Positions 19,765 through 25,899 of a stretch of 25,899 nt of DNA are shown here, piece after piece. Source of the DNA: JAIRTY01 sp050257395. GTDB lineage: Bacteria > Actinomycetota > Actinomycetes > Streptosporangiales > Streptosporangiaceae. Below the pieces are notes generated by a model. It made no database searches, was not told the origin of the DNA, and was given only the letters and a program-made list of their open reading frames with translations. The first letter of the stretch is position 1, and each line of letters starts with the position of its first letter. Position numbers and translations under genes: made by a program. The DNA is taken from positions 1 to 25,899 of the forward strand of contig JBLMWU010000262.1 of the NCBI GenBank assembly GCA_050257395.1. Reading direction: 5' to 3'.

Positions 19765-21332
19765 ATGTGCCAGGCCGGTGGCGGGCCGGGGCGGCCGGCC
19801 GGCGTGGCCGATGCGCTGGCCATGCTCGATCGCGCGCTGGACGCGCTGGCGGGTGTGGATGCCGCGTCGCTGCCTGCCGGGGTGCAGGCTGATGTGCTGC
19901 GGGCGCTGGAGCGTGCGCAGTCGCGGCAGGTGGCGGTCCGGGCCTGGGTGCTGTCGGCGTTCATGGCCCAGGACGGCTGCGCGGCCGATGGGCAGGGCAC
20001 GGCGAAGGCGTGGCTGCGCTGGCAGACACGGGTCACCCGGCCCGCGGCCGCGGCCTCGGTCGGGTGGGCGCGGCGGCTGAGTGAGCATCCGGGGATCGCG
20101 GCGGCGTTAGCGAAGGGGTGCTGTCGGCGTCGTGGGCGAAGGCGATCTGCACGTGGACCGGCCGGCTGCCCGAAGACCGGATCGCGGACGCGGATGCGAT
20201 CTTGGCTGATGCCGCCCGCGGCGGCGCGGACCTCTGTGATCTGGCCGGGCTGGCGGAGGAGATGTGGCGGCGCACCGCCGGGCCCGACGCCGACGGTGGT
20301 GACGGGTTCGATGACCGGTACCTGAACGTGGGGCTGACCTGGCGCGGTGCTGGGCGGGCCGAAGGTGACCTGACCCCCGGCTGCGCCGCCGCGCTGACCG
20401 CGGTGCTCGATGCCCTGGCCAAGAAAGCCGGGCCCGAAGACACCCGCACCGCCGCGCAGCGCCGCCACGACGCGCTGGAGGAGGCCTGCCGGCGCCTGAT
20501 CGCGGCGGGGATGGTGCCCGGCCGCGCCGGGCAGCCCACCCACCTGCAGGTCCACATGACTCTGTCGCAGCTGCGGAACCTGCCCGCCGCCGCCGGCACC
20601 GAAGCAGCCTGGGCCGCCGGCACGGAAGCAGCCTGGGGCGCCGAGACCGAAGCAGCCTGGGCGGCCGGCACCGAAGCAGCCTGGGCCGCCGAGGCCGAAG
20701 CGCAGTGGGCCGCGGCCCGCGCCAGCGAGCCCGGCTGGCTGACCGGCCCCGAAGCCGACGCCGCCGCCTGCGACGCCACCCTCATCCCCATCGTCACCGG
20801 CCACCCCGACCCCGCCACCCTCGACCGCCTCACCGAGGCGTTCACCAAAGCAACCGGCGACTGCGATGGCCGCGCCCAGCCGCTCTCCGGCGCTTCGCAC
20901 CGGCGGCTGCGCCGCGCCCTGCTCGGGCTGGCCGCCAACGCCCTGTCCGGGCCCGGCGGGCTCGCGGCCCGGCTGCGCGCCGGCCTGGACGCCGAGCTGG
21001 CCACGCCCAGCCTGCCGCTGGACATCGGCACCGCCACCGACCTCATCCCCGCCCACCTCCGCCGCGCGGCCACCGCCCGCCACCGGCACTGCGCGTTCCC
21101 CGGCTGCGACCAGCCCGCCAGCATCTGCCACCTGCACCACCTGACCCCCCGCCGCGACGGCGGGCCCACCAGCCTGGACAACCTCCTCCCCTTGTGCGGC
21201 TTCCACCACCTGACCGCCATCCACCGCTGGGGCTGGCAACTGACCCTCAACCCCGACACCACCACCACCGCCACCAGCCCCGACGGCACCCACACCCTGC
21301 ACAGCCACGGACCACCAGCCCAAGCCGCCTGA
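19765..21332 (+). pseudogene. DUF222 / HNH endonuclease (13E12-like), frameshifted
   Basis: ATG 19765 has AGGAGG 8 nt upstream. The first frame encodes DUF222 helices (VADALAMLDRALDALAGVD, VLRALERAQSRQVAVRAWVL, RRLSEHPGIAAALAKG). At GGGG 20115-20118 the reading moves by -1 into VLSASWAKAICTWTGRLPED and stays there to 21332. One G is missing relative to a normal gene. The second part carries five Glu-Ala-Ala-Trp repeats (20592-20711) and an intact C-terminal HNH zinc finger: CAFPGC, CHLHHLTPRRDGGPTSLDN, LCGFHH. These genes are multicopy and mobile-like in actinobacteria (REP13E12 in mycobacteria). The frameshift may be genuine decay, a homopolymer sequencing error or, less likely, programmed. 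Confidence 0.85.
20592..20711 (+). repeat. Five tandem 24-bp units inside the DUF222 gene
   Basis: Five consecutive 24-nt units starting at 20592, 20616, 20640, 20664 and 20688 encode A-(G/E)-(T/A)-E-A-(A/Q)-W-(A/G). Units 1 and 4 are nearly identical. They expand the linker between DUF222 and the HNH finger. Confidence 0.85.
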
Positions 21333-21515
21333 ACCGGCGGGCCCTGGCTGCCCTCCCGCTAGGCGGCCACGTCGCTTCGGCAACCGGTAGCGCACGCCCG
21401 GCGGTCGGCGGATGGCTGCCATGCCAGCGGACCGGACACGCTGGCATGCCAGGGCGCGGCTCCACTGCGGCCGGCCTACCCAGCGGCAGCGCGGCGGATC
21501 TGAAAGTGTTGCCGC

Positions 21516-22423
21516 GTGGCCAATGCGGAGTTCGGAGGGCTGTTCGCCGAGGCGGGATGTCAGGGCTGGCTGTGCGTCGCCGAGGTCGACGGGGACGGGG
21601 AGGTAGCCGCTGGCGCGGATGAGCCGGTGGTGGCGGCCTCGGTATTCAAGGTGGCCGTTGCCCTGGAGGTGTTCACGCAGGTGGACGCCGGGCAGCTGGA
21701 CCCCAGCGAACGGGTCCGGGTGCCACCGGCAGACCGCACGCCGGGCCCAACCGGGTTGTCGGTCTTCGCCGACGAAGCTGAGATCTCCATCCGTGACCTC
21801 GCCATGCTGATGCTGACGATCAGCGACAACACCGCCACGGACCTGCTGATCGACCGGGTCGGGCTGGACAGCATCCACGCCACTCTGGCGGGGCTGGGAC
21901 TGACGCACGGTCATCCCTGGCCCATTACGGGACGAGCTGGACTCCGTCGGCCGGGACGCGGGCTTCGCGGGATGGGCGGACCTGGAGCGTGCCGCCGCGA
22001 CCTTGCCCCCGGACGAGTTGCGGGCGGTGGAGCGGCTGATCCGGCAGGGCCAGGCGCTGGATCCGCAGCGGGGAATCCGCACGACCGCCCGGGAGATGGC
22101 TACGCTGCTGCGGCTGATCTGGCGCGGCGAGGCTGGCCCGGCGGCTGCGTGTGCCCAGGTCAGGCAGCTGATGTCGCAGCAGGTCACCCGGCAGCGGCTG
22201 GCACTCGGCTTCCCCCGCCGCGGCGTCCAGCTCGCCGCCAAGAGCGGCAGCCTGCTGGGCGCGGTCCGCAACGAGGCCGGCGTCATCACGATGCCGGACG
22301 GCCGGCGCTATGCCGCCGCGGTCTTCACCCGCGAAAACCAGCCGGGCGCGGGACGAGCGCGTGATCAACGCCGCCATCGGGGCCGCGGCGGCGCTGGCGG
22401 TCGGGCAGCTGCGCGACCGGTGA
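21516..22423 (+). pseudogene. Class A beta-lactamase-like serine hydrolase, two frameshifts
   Basis: GTG 21516 opens a cytoplasmic-type (no signal peptide) beta-lactamase-like protein. The nucleophile motif SVFK is S42/K45 and SDN is 103-105 (TISDNTATDLLID). Near 21903-21912 the sense reading shifts by +1: after GLGLTH it continues as VIPGPLRDELDSVGRDAGFAG. This second frame carries ARLIWRGE-like helices (TLLRLIWRGE) and the KSG triad (AAKSGSLLGAVRNEAGV, Lys at 22240). Near 22348-22352 a second +1 shift leads to DERVINAAIGAAAALAVGQL, ending at TGA 22421-22423. All three active-site motifs survive, so decay is recent or the shifts are sequence errors. There is no convincing Shine-Dalgarno before GTG 21516. 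Confidence 0.8.
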
Positions 22424-22465
22424 CACCAGACCTGTGAACATCCCAGGGGCGCCCGCAGCCCGCGT

Positions 22466-22482
22466 GGCCGCGCTGCGCGGCC
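22466..22482. terminator. Hairpin between convergent beta-lactamase remnant and monooxygenase
   Basis: GGCCGCG (22466-22472) pairs with CGCGGCC (22476-22482) around CTG. It lies between the two converging 3' ends (22423 and 22490) and could terminate both transcripts. Confidence 0.4.
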
Positions 22483-22489
22483 CACCCGG

Positions 22490-23680
22490 TCAGACCACGG
22501 CTGCCTCAGCGTCGTAGGAGTACATCCAGCCGTTGTGGCTCAGCGGGTCCTCGGCCGCGAACGCCGCGTCCCTGGCCCGCTGGGCGGGGCCGTCCGGCAG
22601 ATGGTTGTGCTCCAGCCGGCCGTGGCTCAGCTGCTGGATCCGGCTCGCCCGGGGTGCCCGGACCTGCTCGTACCGGCGCAGCGCCGCCACCGGGTCGGCC
22701 GTGTCCCCGGCCAGGCAGGCGGCCAGGACGGCGGCGTCCTCGATGGCCTGGCCCGCGCCCTGCGCGTAGAAGGGCACCATCGGGTGCGCCGCGTCCCCGG
22801 CCAGCGCGAGGCGGCCCCGGGTCCAGGTCGCCAGCGGGTCCCGGTCGAGGACCGCCCACCGGCCGACCCGGGTGAGCGCCGCCAGCAGGTCACCCAGGCG
22901 CGGGTCCCAGCCCGCGAACTCGGCGCGGAAGTCGTCCGGGTCGCCCACAGCCGCCCAGGACTCAACGTCGCTGGCGCTGGCGGGCGCGAAAGCGACCACG
23001 TTGATCAGCTGACCGGCGGAGACCGGATAGTGCACCAGGTGCCGGCCCGGCCCGAGCCAGAGCGTCTGCACCGGCCGCCGCATGAGAGCGGGGGCGGCCG
23101 CCGCGGGGATCAGGCTGCGCCAGGCGCTCACCCCGCAGTGGTGCGGCAGCGACGGCTCGGTGACCTCGCCCCGGAGCACGGAGTGGACGCCGTCCGCGGC
23201 CACCGCCACATCAGCGTGCACCGCACCGCCGTCAGCCAGTTCGAGCACGGCCTGGCTGCCGTCCTGCCGCGCGCCGGTCACCCGCTGGCCGAGCCTGACC
23301 GCGCCGGACGGCACCGCGGACAGCAGCATGCCGAGCAGGTCCGCCCGGTGCATGACCCAGGTGCCCTCGCCGAAGCGGCGTACGCATTCGTCGCCGAGCC
23401 GCTGCGAGAACAGGACCCGGCCGTCTTCCCAGCGGCGGAACTCCCAGCCGGCCTCCAGCCGCACGCCGGCGGCGGCCAGCCGCTCCCGCAGCCCCAGCCG
23501 GGTGAGCAGCCGGATGGCATTGGGCGCGAGCACCAGCCCGGCACCCACTTCCCGCAGCACCGGGGCCTGCTCGCAGACGGTTACGCCGAGACCGGCCCGG
23601 TGCAGGAACGCCGCGGCGGCGAGGCCGCCGATCCCGCCGCCAGCGATGGCCACGTGCAGGGCAGGCGTGGGGGCAGGCAT
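22490..23680 (-). CDS. FAD-dependent monooxygenase (salicylate / 3-hydroxybenzoate hydroxylase-like)
   Basis: The 396-aa protein is a group A flavoprotein hydroxylase. The FAD-binding GGGIGG is at 14-19 (VAIAGGGIGGLAAAAFL) and is followed by an acidic strand end (VCEQAP). HRADLLGML and the middle ADGVHSVLR (D-G motif) are typical. The second FAD motif is GDAAHPMVPFYAQGAGQAIED with D296, which also marks the aromatic-hydroxylase branch. With NAD(P)H and O2 it would hydroxylate an aromatic or similar substrate, not identified here. ATG 23680 has only a weak ribosome site. The 85-nt upstream gap carries repeated GTCATGC words (23692-23770). No catabolic partner genes lie nearby. Confidence 0.92.
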   Translation of the reverse strand: MPAPTPALHVAIAGGGIGGLAAAAFLHRAGLGVTVCEQAPVLREVGAGLVLAPNAIRLLTRLGLRERLAAAGVRLEAGWEFRRWEDGRVLFSQRLGDECVRRFGEGTWVMHRADLLGMLLSAVPSGAVRLGQRVTGARQDGSQAVLELADGGAVHADVAVAADGVHSVLRGEVTEPSLPHHCGVSAWRSLIPAAAAPALMRRPVQTLWLGPGRHLVHYPVSAGQLINVVAFAPASASDVESWAAVGDPDDFRAEFAGWDPRLGDLLAALTRVGRWAVLDRDPLATWTRGRLALAGDAAHPMVPFYAQGAGQAIEDAAVLAACLAGDTADPVAALRRYEQVRAPRASRIQQLSHGRLEHNHLPDGPAQRARDAAFAAEDPLSHNGWMYSYDAEAAVV

Positions 23681-23691
23681 GCGCTCAGGGT

Positions 23692-23770
23692 GTCATGCGG
23701 CCGGGAGTCATGCCGGAGGGAATCACCCGGCAGAGTGACGGCGGCCTGGGGTCATGCAGGCGCTGTCACG
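23692..23770. repeat. GTCATGC repeats in the monooxygenase promoter region
   Basis: GTCATGC occurs at 23692-23698, 23707-23713 and 23751-23757, and a variant GTCACGC at 23764-23770. All are in the same orientation (GCATGAC on the transcribed strand of the monooxygenase). They may be half-sites for a regulator of that gene. Confidence 0.35.
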
Positions 23771-24308
23771 CACTCAGGGAGGCCGCCTCCGCGTGCCACG
23801 AGCCGTTCGCACCCTGCCAGCGCCTCTGCGCCGGGGCAGCGGCCGGGGGCGCCGCTTGCGCCTGCGACGGCGCCTGGTCCCAGGGAATGTCCGCCCACAC
23901 CAGGCGGCCGTGGTGATCACCGAGGAACCCGAGCTGGACCGCGAGCGCGCGGACCACGGCCAGGCCGCGGCCATGCTCATCGTCGGCGTAGTCGTACACC
24001 TGGGGCTCACCCTGCCCGCCGCAGTCCGCGACCGCCACCCGTACCACCGCGCCGTACCAGGTGATCTCCACCGCGAACCAGCCCCCGCGGCCGGTGGCGG
24101 TGTGCAGAACGGCGTTCGTGCCGAGCTCCGTGGCCACGCACACGACGTCTCTGCGCGCGTCGCAGTCGGGAAGCAGCGAGCTCAGCCACCGGCGCAGCAC
24201 CGCGAGCTGCGGCTGGTCCCCTGGAAACACCCGGCGCCAGCGGGCGCCGGGAGCAGGTGGCGGTGATCCGTCCGCACCCTGATCCGGGACACCGCTGGTG
24301 GCGGGCAT
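23766..24308 (-). CDS. RsbW-like anti-sigma/regulatory ATPase (HATPase_c_2)
   Basis: The 180-aa product starts at ATG 24308 with GGAGG upstream. The Bergerat-type ATP site is visible: N-box VCVATELGTNAVLHT (E61, N65), G1 box VAVADCGG (D95), and G2 box DDEHGRGLAVVRAL (G113-L116). The C terminus (about 145-180) is Ala/Gln/Pro-rich and probably disordered. Proteins of this size act as anti-sigma factors or partner-switch kinases, and in actinomycetes often accompany XRE/DUF5753 regulators in WhiJ/AbaA-type clusters. Here the XRE gene lies just upstream in the same direction and both genes share promoter and operator sequence. No cognate sigma or anti-anti-sigma gene is in the window. Confidence 0.88.
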   Translation of the reverse strand: MPATSGVPDQGADGSPPPAPGARWRRVFPGDQPQLAVLRRWLSSLLPDCDARRDVVCVATELGTNAVLHTATGRGGWFAVEITWYGAVVRVAVADCGGQGEPQVYDYADDEHGRGLAVVRALAVQLGFLGDHHGRLVWADIPWDQAPSQAQAAPPAAAPAQRRWQGANGSWHAEAASLSA

Positions 24309-24395
24309 TCGACCTCCTGCAGCCGTACCGGTCCCGGACCGTGAGTAACTCAAGATCGCTAGCGTCCCGCGCATCGGTACAGTACGGGATCTGCG

Positions 24396-24433
24396 AACGT
24401 TCTAAGTATGGATTGGTGCGGGACGCGCCGCAA
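24396..24433 (-). promoter_or_regulatory. Promoter/operator of the ATPase gene, paralogous to the XRE promoter
   Basis: On the minus strand, TTGCGG (24433-24428), 17 nt, CATACT (24410-24405). The 16 plus-strand bases 24396-24411 (AACGTTCTAAGTATGG) match 25524-25539 at 13 of 16 positions. The -10 ends about 97 nt before ATG 24308. Confidence 0.6.
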
Positions 24434-24607
24434 GGCTCTCAACCAATGCTTGCCATCGGTGCATACCGCGAAGCAGCGGCTGGCCAGCCAGAACGGGCAA
24501 GGGCCAAGACACGGCAAAGTGCCGGCCGCTGGGTACGAAACCGCGAGCTCCGGGGCGCCTGGAATGGCTGCCGGAACGGCACCGCGCCATTACCGGCTGC
24601 GACCGGG
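24434..24607. other. Gap between XRE and ATPase genes with no DUF397 gene
   Basis: In related clusters a 60-80 aa DUF397 protein follows the XRE regulator. All three minus-strand frames here were read. None shows the DUF397 pattern (W-x-K-S-S, C-V-E-V, V-R-D-S-K), and the two short open frames at 24402-24590 (minus) and 24408-24611 (plus) have no recognisable content. Confidence 0.5.
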
Positions 24608-25465
24608 CTAGTCGGGGAGCTCGGTCGCCGCCTTGGTGAGAAAGTCCAGGCTGTCGGTAGGCGCCAGCGAGGCGTCGTGCAGCCGCGTGTACAGCTGCTC
24701 GTAGGGGGCGACGTCACCAGGCTCGGTGAGCAGCGGGTCCGAGGTGATGGTGTCGATCGCGACCACCACCGGGTCACCCGGGTCGGGATACGTGTAGATC
24801 GAGAACGTGCACCTCGGCACGCTGAAGCAGGCGATGCGCGCGTCCACCGGCAGCACCCGCAACTCCACCATCTCCGCGCCGTTGCAGGCGCTGGCCAGGT
24901 GGAAGAGCTGCTGCTTGACGACGGCCGGCGGGGCGGCGAGGCGCCTGATCGCGATCTCGTCGACGATCACCTGGTAGCTCGGCCCGCCGGGGCGGCGCAG
25001 CATCCGCTGCCGGCCGGCCCGGCCGGCCACGGCGCTCTCGGGCTCCGCGCCCAGCGGCTGCAGCGACGCGTCAGCCTCGGTCTGGGCGCGGCTGTACTCC
25101 GGGGTCTGCAGCAGGCCCGGCAGCAGCGTCTGCTGGTACTCACGGATCCGGGCCGCGCCGGCCTCCAGGTTCGCGTACAGCGCCTGCCGCTCGCCCATCC
25201 CGCGGGTGGACTCCCACCAGCCCCGCTCGCCGGCCTCCCGGGCGATGGTCATGATCTGGGTCCAGCGGTCGCCCTCGACCCCGAGCGCGTCCAGGATCTT
25301 CATCACGTCGTTCTGGTCGACAACGTGACCGTTCTCAAGCCGGGAGATCTGCGCCCGCGACTCGCCGATCTTCTTGGCCAGCTGCTCGTGAGTCAGCCCG
25401 GCTTCGGTCCGCAGCGCCCGCAACTCGGCCGCAAGCCGCAGCTTGCGTACGTAAGGGCTGATCAT
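24608..25465 (-). CDS. XRE-family regulator with DUF5753 domain (WhiJ-like)
   Basis: The product is 285 aa from ATG 25465, with GGAG 8 nt upstream. Residues about 14-50 form the helix-turn-helix (LRALRTEAGLTHEQLAKKIG, ESRAQISRLENG). The remainder is the actinobacterial DUF5753 sensor-like domain: MTIAREAGERGWWE, RIREYQQTLLPGLLQTPEYS, RQRMLRRPGGPSYQVIVDE, LRVLPVDARIACFSVP and a C-terminal PYEQLYTRLHDASLAPTDS. Such regulators control development and secondary metabolism in streptomycetes and often act with DUF397 and ATPase partners. The gene has its own promoter (25524-25561), whose core is duplicated in front of the ATPase gene. Autoregulation and control of the ATPase are inferred. Confidence 0.93.
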   Translation of the reverse strand: MISPYVRKLRLAAELRALRTEAGLTHEQLAKKIGESRAQISRLENGHVVDQNDVMKILDALGVEGDRWTQIMTIAREAGERGWWESTRGMGERQALYANLEAGAARIREYQQTLLPGLLQTPEYSRAQTEADASLQPLGAEPESAVAGRAGRQRMLRRPGGPSYQVIVDEIAIRRLAAPPAVVKQQLFHLASACNGAEMVELRVLPVDARIACFSVPRCTFSIYTYPDPGDPVVVAIDTITSDPLLTEPGDVAPYEQLYTRLHDASLAPTDSLDFLTKAATELPD

Positions 25466-25523
25466 CCACAAACTCCAGACGGGCGTGCCGCGGCACGCCA
25501 TGCGGATCGGTGCGGGGTCCCAA

Positions 25524-25561
25524 AACATCCCAAGTATGGTTTCGCCGGGCCAGCGGCGCAA
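25524..25561 (-). promoter_or_regulatory. Promoter/operator of the XRE gene
   Basis: On the minus strand, TTGCGC (25561-25556), exactly 17 nt, CATACT (25538-25533), about 68 nt before ATG 25465. The word AACATCCCAAGTATGG (25524-25539, plus strand) recurs with three transitions before the ATPase gene. Confidence 0.6.
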
Positions 25562-25899
25562 GACCTCGCCGGGTGCGGTCCGGATACGCGCCCGGGGACC
25601 GGTCCGGATTCCCGCCGGGCGCTGTCAGGAGAATGGCAGCCCGGGTGGCCGGCACACGCGTCAGCGGCATACCAGAATGGCGCTGCACGCGGACCGGAAA
25701 GCCAGCTGGTGACCCAGGCCAGCCGGCCACTGAGCGGACTCGGCTCATTACACGGTGTGCATCCACGGGCCCGTCCAGCCGCGCCTCCCGCCGGGCCCAC
25801 TGCCCCGGCGCTGGCCCGCCAGGCACCCCGCGCACCCCCCTTCAGCAGCGCGCACCCCCCCTTCAGCAGGAGGTCCGGGCGCCGGCCCCCCCCGGGCGG
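25562..25899. other. Right-end stretch without a recognisable gene
   Basis: I see no gene in the last 338 nt. Open frames on both strands lack motifs. Near the end a 20/21-nt unit (CGCGCACCCCCC followed by TTCAGCAG) is repeated in tandem at 25829-25848 and 25849-25869; the second copy has one extra C. The terminal run of C ends the window, as at its left end. The pattern looks like a contig end in a difficult GC tract. Confidence 0.5.
25829..25869. repeat. Tandem 20-bp direct repeat at the window end
   Basis: Two adjacent copies share CGCGCACCCCCC and TTCAGCAG, differing by one C in the homopolymer. This could be genuine or an assembly artefact at the end of a contig. Confidence 0.6.

Noticed and set aside
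20113..20122. Programmed -1 frameshift in the DUF222 gene
   Set aside because: GAAGGGGTGC is not a classic X-XXY-YYZ slippery heptamer, no downstream pseudoknot is evident, and a missing G in a homopolymer explains it more simply.
20592..20711. CRISPR array from the regular 24-bp repeats
   Set aside because: Units are contiguous without unique spacers, in frame inside a coding region, and encode an 8-residue protein repeat.
21476..21500. Additional GGGTAG (minus strand) as a stress promoter
   Set aside because: No G-N-N-T element at 14-16 nt upstream, and it would read into the 3' end of the DUF222 gene on the wrong strand.
24402..24611. DUF397 or other small gene between the XRE and ATPase genes
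   Set aside because: Three frames read on the minus strand and the plus-strand frame show no DUF397 residues, no ribosome site and irregular codon use.

Overview
The window is very GC-rich (above 70 % G+C by eye). It uses GTG starts freely and carries families typical of Actinobacteria: WhiB, a DUF5753-type XRE regulator, an RsbW-like ATPase, a DUF222/HNH protein, UdgX, actinobacterial Ku and actinobacterial cytochrome b. A spore-forming or soil actinomycete (Streptosporangiales-like) is the best guess; the genus cannot be read from the sequence. Both ends run into C/G homopolymers, so the window may be a whole draft contig.

Layout. 1-2.8 kb: a 5'-truncated CBS-domain gene, a decayed stretch, a whiB gene, a small membrane protein and a stress-type SDR. 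2.9-8.2 kb: an accessory respiratory module. A lone qcrB on the minus strand faces away from a tightly coupled plus-strand operon encoding a holin-X protein, a DUF3618 protein, oxidase subunit II, oxidase subunit I and a small 4-TM protein. 8.3-13 kb: a Balon/Rv2629-like ribosome hibernation factor, RNase Z, UdgX, a deleted sugar transporter and Ku. 13-15 kb: a coiled-coil protein and a DUF2071 protein. 15.2-19.3 kb: three exported or membrane-anchored proteins (PF04185 phosphoesterase, GH18-like barrel, type-B carboxylesterase). 19.4-22.4 kb: a decaying patch with a frameshifted DUF222/HNH gene and a doubly frameshifted beta-lactamase-like gene. 22.5-25.5 kb: an FAD monooxygenase, an RsbW-like ATPase and its probable XRE partner.

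The most striking pattern is regulatory. The first 13 kb carries a recurring promoter of the actinobacterial general-stress sigma type (SigB/SigF, consensus GTTT or GNNT, 14-16 nt, GGGTAT/G). Three copies are exactly GTTT-N15-GGGTAG (462, 1779, 8271). Further GNNT or near-consensus copies precede the oxidase operon (4639), udgX (11105), the transporter remnant (11842) and ku (13022). The linked genes fit a dormancy/stress island: redox SDR, alternative respiratory chain, ribosome hibernation, uracil-DNA protection and end joining.

The oxidase subunit I keeps all heme and CuB ligands. It lacks the canonical proton-channel residues of A1-type oxidases: the channel Glu is Val, the K-channel Lys is Glu, and the D-channel Asp is Thr. 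This is the best candidate here for unusual biochemistry. Near the right end, the XRE and ATPase genes share an almost identical promoter/operator, which suggests a small autoregulated switch of the WhiJ/AbaA type without its usual DUF397 partner.

All family calls come from reading motifs. No searches were run.
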